DNA of 64,000 nucleotides from an uncultured Paracoccus sp. (GTDB lineage: Bacteria > Pseudomonadota > Alphaproteobacteria > Rhodobacterales > Rhodobacteraceae): NCBI RefSeq assembly GCF_937873615.1, contig NZ_CALMYP010000012.1, positions 1-64,000 on the forward strand, in the 5' to 3' direction. Shown piece after piece: positions 63,128 through 64,000 of the stretch (within the stretch, counting starts at the first letter, position 1; each line of letters starts with the position of its first letter). A program made the position numbers and the translations under genes. A model generated the notes under the pieces. That model ran no database searches, was not told where the DNA came from, and saw nothing but the letters and a program-made list of their open reading frames with translations.

Positions 63128-63496
63128 CACGCGGATGGCCTGTAAGCCGGATTCTGTCCAAGGGTTGCCCCTCTGGATGACCATTCCTCTGCGCACCGCA
63201 TTGCTGCGGGCGTCAAGCTGCCAACCCGGACCTTCTGGCGCAAGGCGGCGCTGCCGTTGCCGGCACGAGGTCCCTATTCGGCATTGCTCCCGGTGGGGCT
63301 TGCCATGCGGGGTCTGTTACCAGCCCCCCGGTGGGCTCTTACCCCACCGTTTCACCCTTGCCCGCGCAAGCGCAGGCGGTCTCTTCTCTGTTGCGCTTTC
63401 CCTGGGGTTGCCCCCGCCGGGCGTTACCCGGCACCGTTGCCTCATGGAGTCCGGACTTTCCTCGACTTTCGCCGCGGTCATCCGGCCATCCGCGTG
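63128..63496 (-). ncRNA. rnpB: RNase P RNA (bacterial type A)
   Basis: Catalytic RNA that trims the 5' ends of tRNA precursors. On the minus strand the 5' part has GAGGAAAGTCCGGACTCC, the universal CR I/P4 region. The 3' part ends ACAGAATCCGGCTTACAGG. The two ends CACGCGGATGGCC and GGCCATCCGCGTG pair as helix P1 and fix the boundaries. Internal GCCCGGCGGGGGCAACC and GGTAAGAGCCCACCGG match conserved RNase P elements. Length is about 369 bases. Confidence 0.96.
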
Positions 63497-63501
63497 AGCG
63501 C

Positions 63502-63530
63502 GATATGCGGGGTTTTGCCGCCCCGGTCAA
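63502..63530 (-). promoter_or_regulatory. Promoter of rnpB
   Basis: TTGACC (63530-63525) and CATATC (63507-63502) on the minus strand with a 17-base spacer. The predicted start, six to seven bases downstream, coincides with the P1-defined 5' end of the RNA at 63496, which supports both calls. Confidence 0.75.
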
Positions 63531-63653
63531 GAAGCCGCCGGCATCGGCGGGACCCCGCGCCCGACACACGCATATCCAGAAAATGCCGATTTGCACTTTA
63601 CCCTAGGGAAAACCGGGCCGACAAATGGAACATATTTGGAGGGGGAGAGGATT

Positions 63654-64000
63654 ATGACCGAGAAAACCAAATATCTCTATGACGGGATGCGACTGCCTTT
63701 CATCCTGCTGGTGACCTGTTTCGCGGCCTGGGGCATCGCCGCGAACATGACCGATCCGCTGGTCAAGGTGTTTTCCAAGATCTTCTCGATGTCGACGCTG
63801 CAGGCGTCCTTCGTGCAGTTTTCCTATTACGGCGCCTATTTCTGCCTGGCGCTGCCGGCGGCCTTCATCAACCGGCGGTTCTCCTACAAGACCGGGGTGC
63901 TGGTCGGGCTGGGTTGCGCCATTGTCGGGGCCTTCCTGTTCTACCCCGCCTCACAGGCGATGACCTTCGGCTTCTTCCTGATGGCGCTGTTCACGCTGGC
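63654..64000 (+). CDS. FucP-like sugar:H+ symporter (MFS), partial (3' end outside window)
   Basis: The first 115 codons of a major facilitator transporter, MTEKTKYLYDGMRLPFILLV. Helix 1 (FILLVTCFAAWGIAANMTDPLVKVFSKIF) carries the N-x3-DP-type motif of the L-fucose permease family. Helices 2 and 3 follow with FVQFSYYGAYFCLALPAAFI and the loop NRRFSYKTGVLVGLG. GGAGGGGGAGAGG precedes the ATG. Fucose itself is not certain, because family members also carry glucose, galactose and other sugars. Confidence 0.9.
   Translation, partial: MTEKTKYLYDGMRLPFILLVTCFAAWGIAANMTDPLVKVFSKIFSMSTLQASFVQFSYYGAYFCLALPAAFINRRFSYKTGVLVGLGCAIVGAFLFYPASQAMTFGFFLMALFTL

Noticed and set aside
63135-63682. Open frames on the plus strand over the RNase P RNA
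   Set aside because: The region is fully explained by rnpB on the minus strand and the start of the FucP-like gene.

Overview
This window is GC-rich, tightly packed alphaproteobacterial chromosome, and the gene content points to the Rhodobacteraceae, most likely Paracoccus or a close relative. The genus is an inference. It rests on the F1F0 inhibitor zeta subunit (DUF1476), a TyrB whose N-terminus matches what I remember of the Paracoccus denitrificans enzyme, a solitary Hint_2 protein, a fused TRAP-TAXI permease, and -35/-10 promoters of the TTGAC/TTGCA N16-17 CATAAG/CTATAC kind. I see no prophage, insertion sequence, CRISPR array or rRNA operon. Most genes are core housekeeping.

Layout. 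1-2636 (minus): atpA (cut by the window edge), atpH and a SAM methyltransferase. 2699-5954 (plus): gloB and clpA. 5976-7704 (minus): a three-gene accessory cluster of two secreted PepSY-like proteins with extremely Asp-rich tails and a two-TM LuxR-type regulator. 7913-8227 (minus): the ATP synthase inhibitor zeta. 8384-9398 (plus): purC-purS. 9754-18789 (minus): an RTX protein, an AlkB-family monooxygenase coupled to ftsY, an Lrp-type ligand domain, a MATE exporter, an amidase, a lipoprotein, gatA-gatC and a metallo-hydrolase. 18946-20046 (plus): the Hint protein. 20059-22836 (minus): prmA, msrA, a DUF1127 protein and rsmE. 22848-26266 (plus): ubiA, a large OmpA-family protein and a coiled-coil membrane protein.

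26352-31444 holds tyrB-sseA, a K+ channel, smpB, cbpM-cbpA and a DUF4202 gene. 31676-34434 (plus) holds trpA, a VOC protein, a TerB/J-domain protein and a small exported protein. 34500-38898 (minus) is a TRAP-TAXI uptake system with a universal stress protein. 39101-41836 holds a COQ10-like START protein, a small membrane protein, a zinc metallopeptidase, a DedA-like protein and dsbB. 41902-46717 holds gyrA, an AI-2E family exporter, a J-domain protein and bolA. 46800-46874 is tRNA-Gly. 47100-51812 holds ctaA, an M32 carboxypeptidase, a flavin reductase/aldo-keto reductase pair and a GNAT enzyme. 51906-55072 holds rpmA, rplU and tkt. 55149-58935 holds a DMT exporter, an LpxL-like acyltransferase and a cation/proton antiporter. 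59146-62698 holds a DEAD-box helicase with a repeated tail and lnt. The end carries rpmG, rnpB and the start of a FucP-like sugar transporter.

Envelope functions are spread through the window: lnt, the LpxL-like acyltransferase, the OmpA protein, the amidase and dsbB. Respiration is represented by atpHA, zeta, ctaA, ubiA and the COQ10-like protein. The best candidate for something undescribed is the Asp-rich PepSY/LuxR cluster at 5976-7704. The solitary Hint protein, the ftsY-coupled AlkB-like enzyme and the orphan RTX protein are also worth a look.
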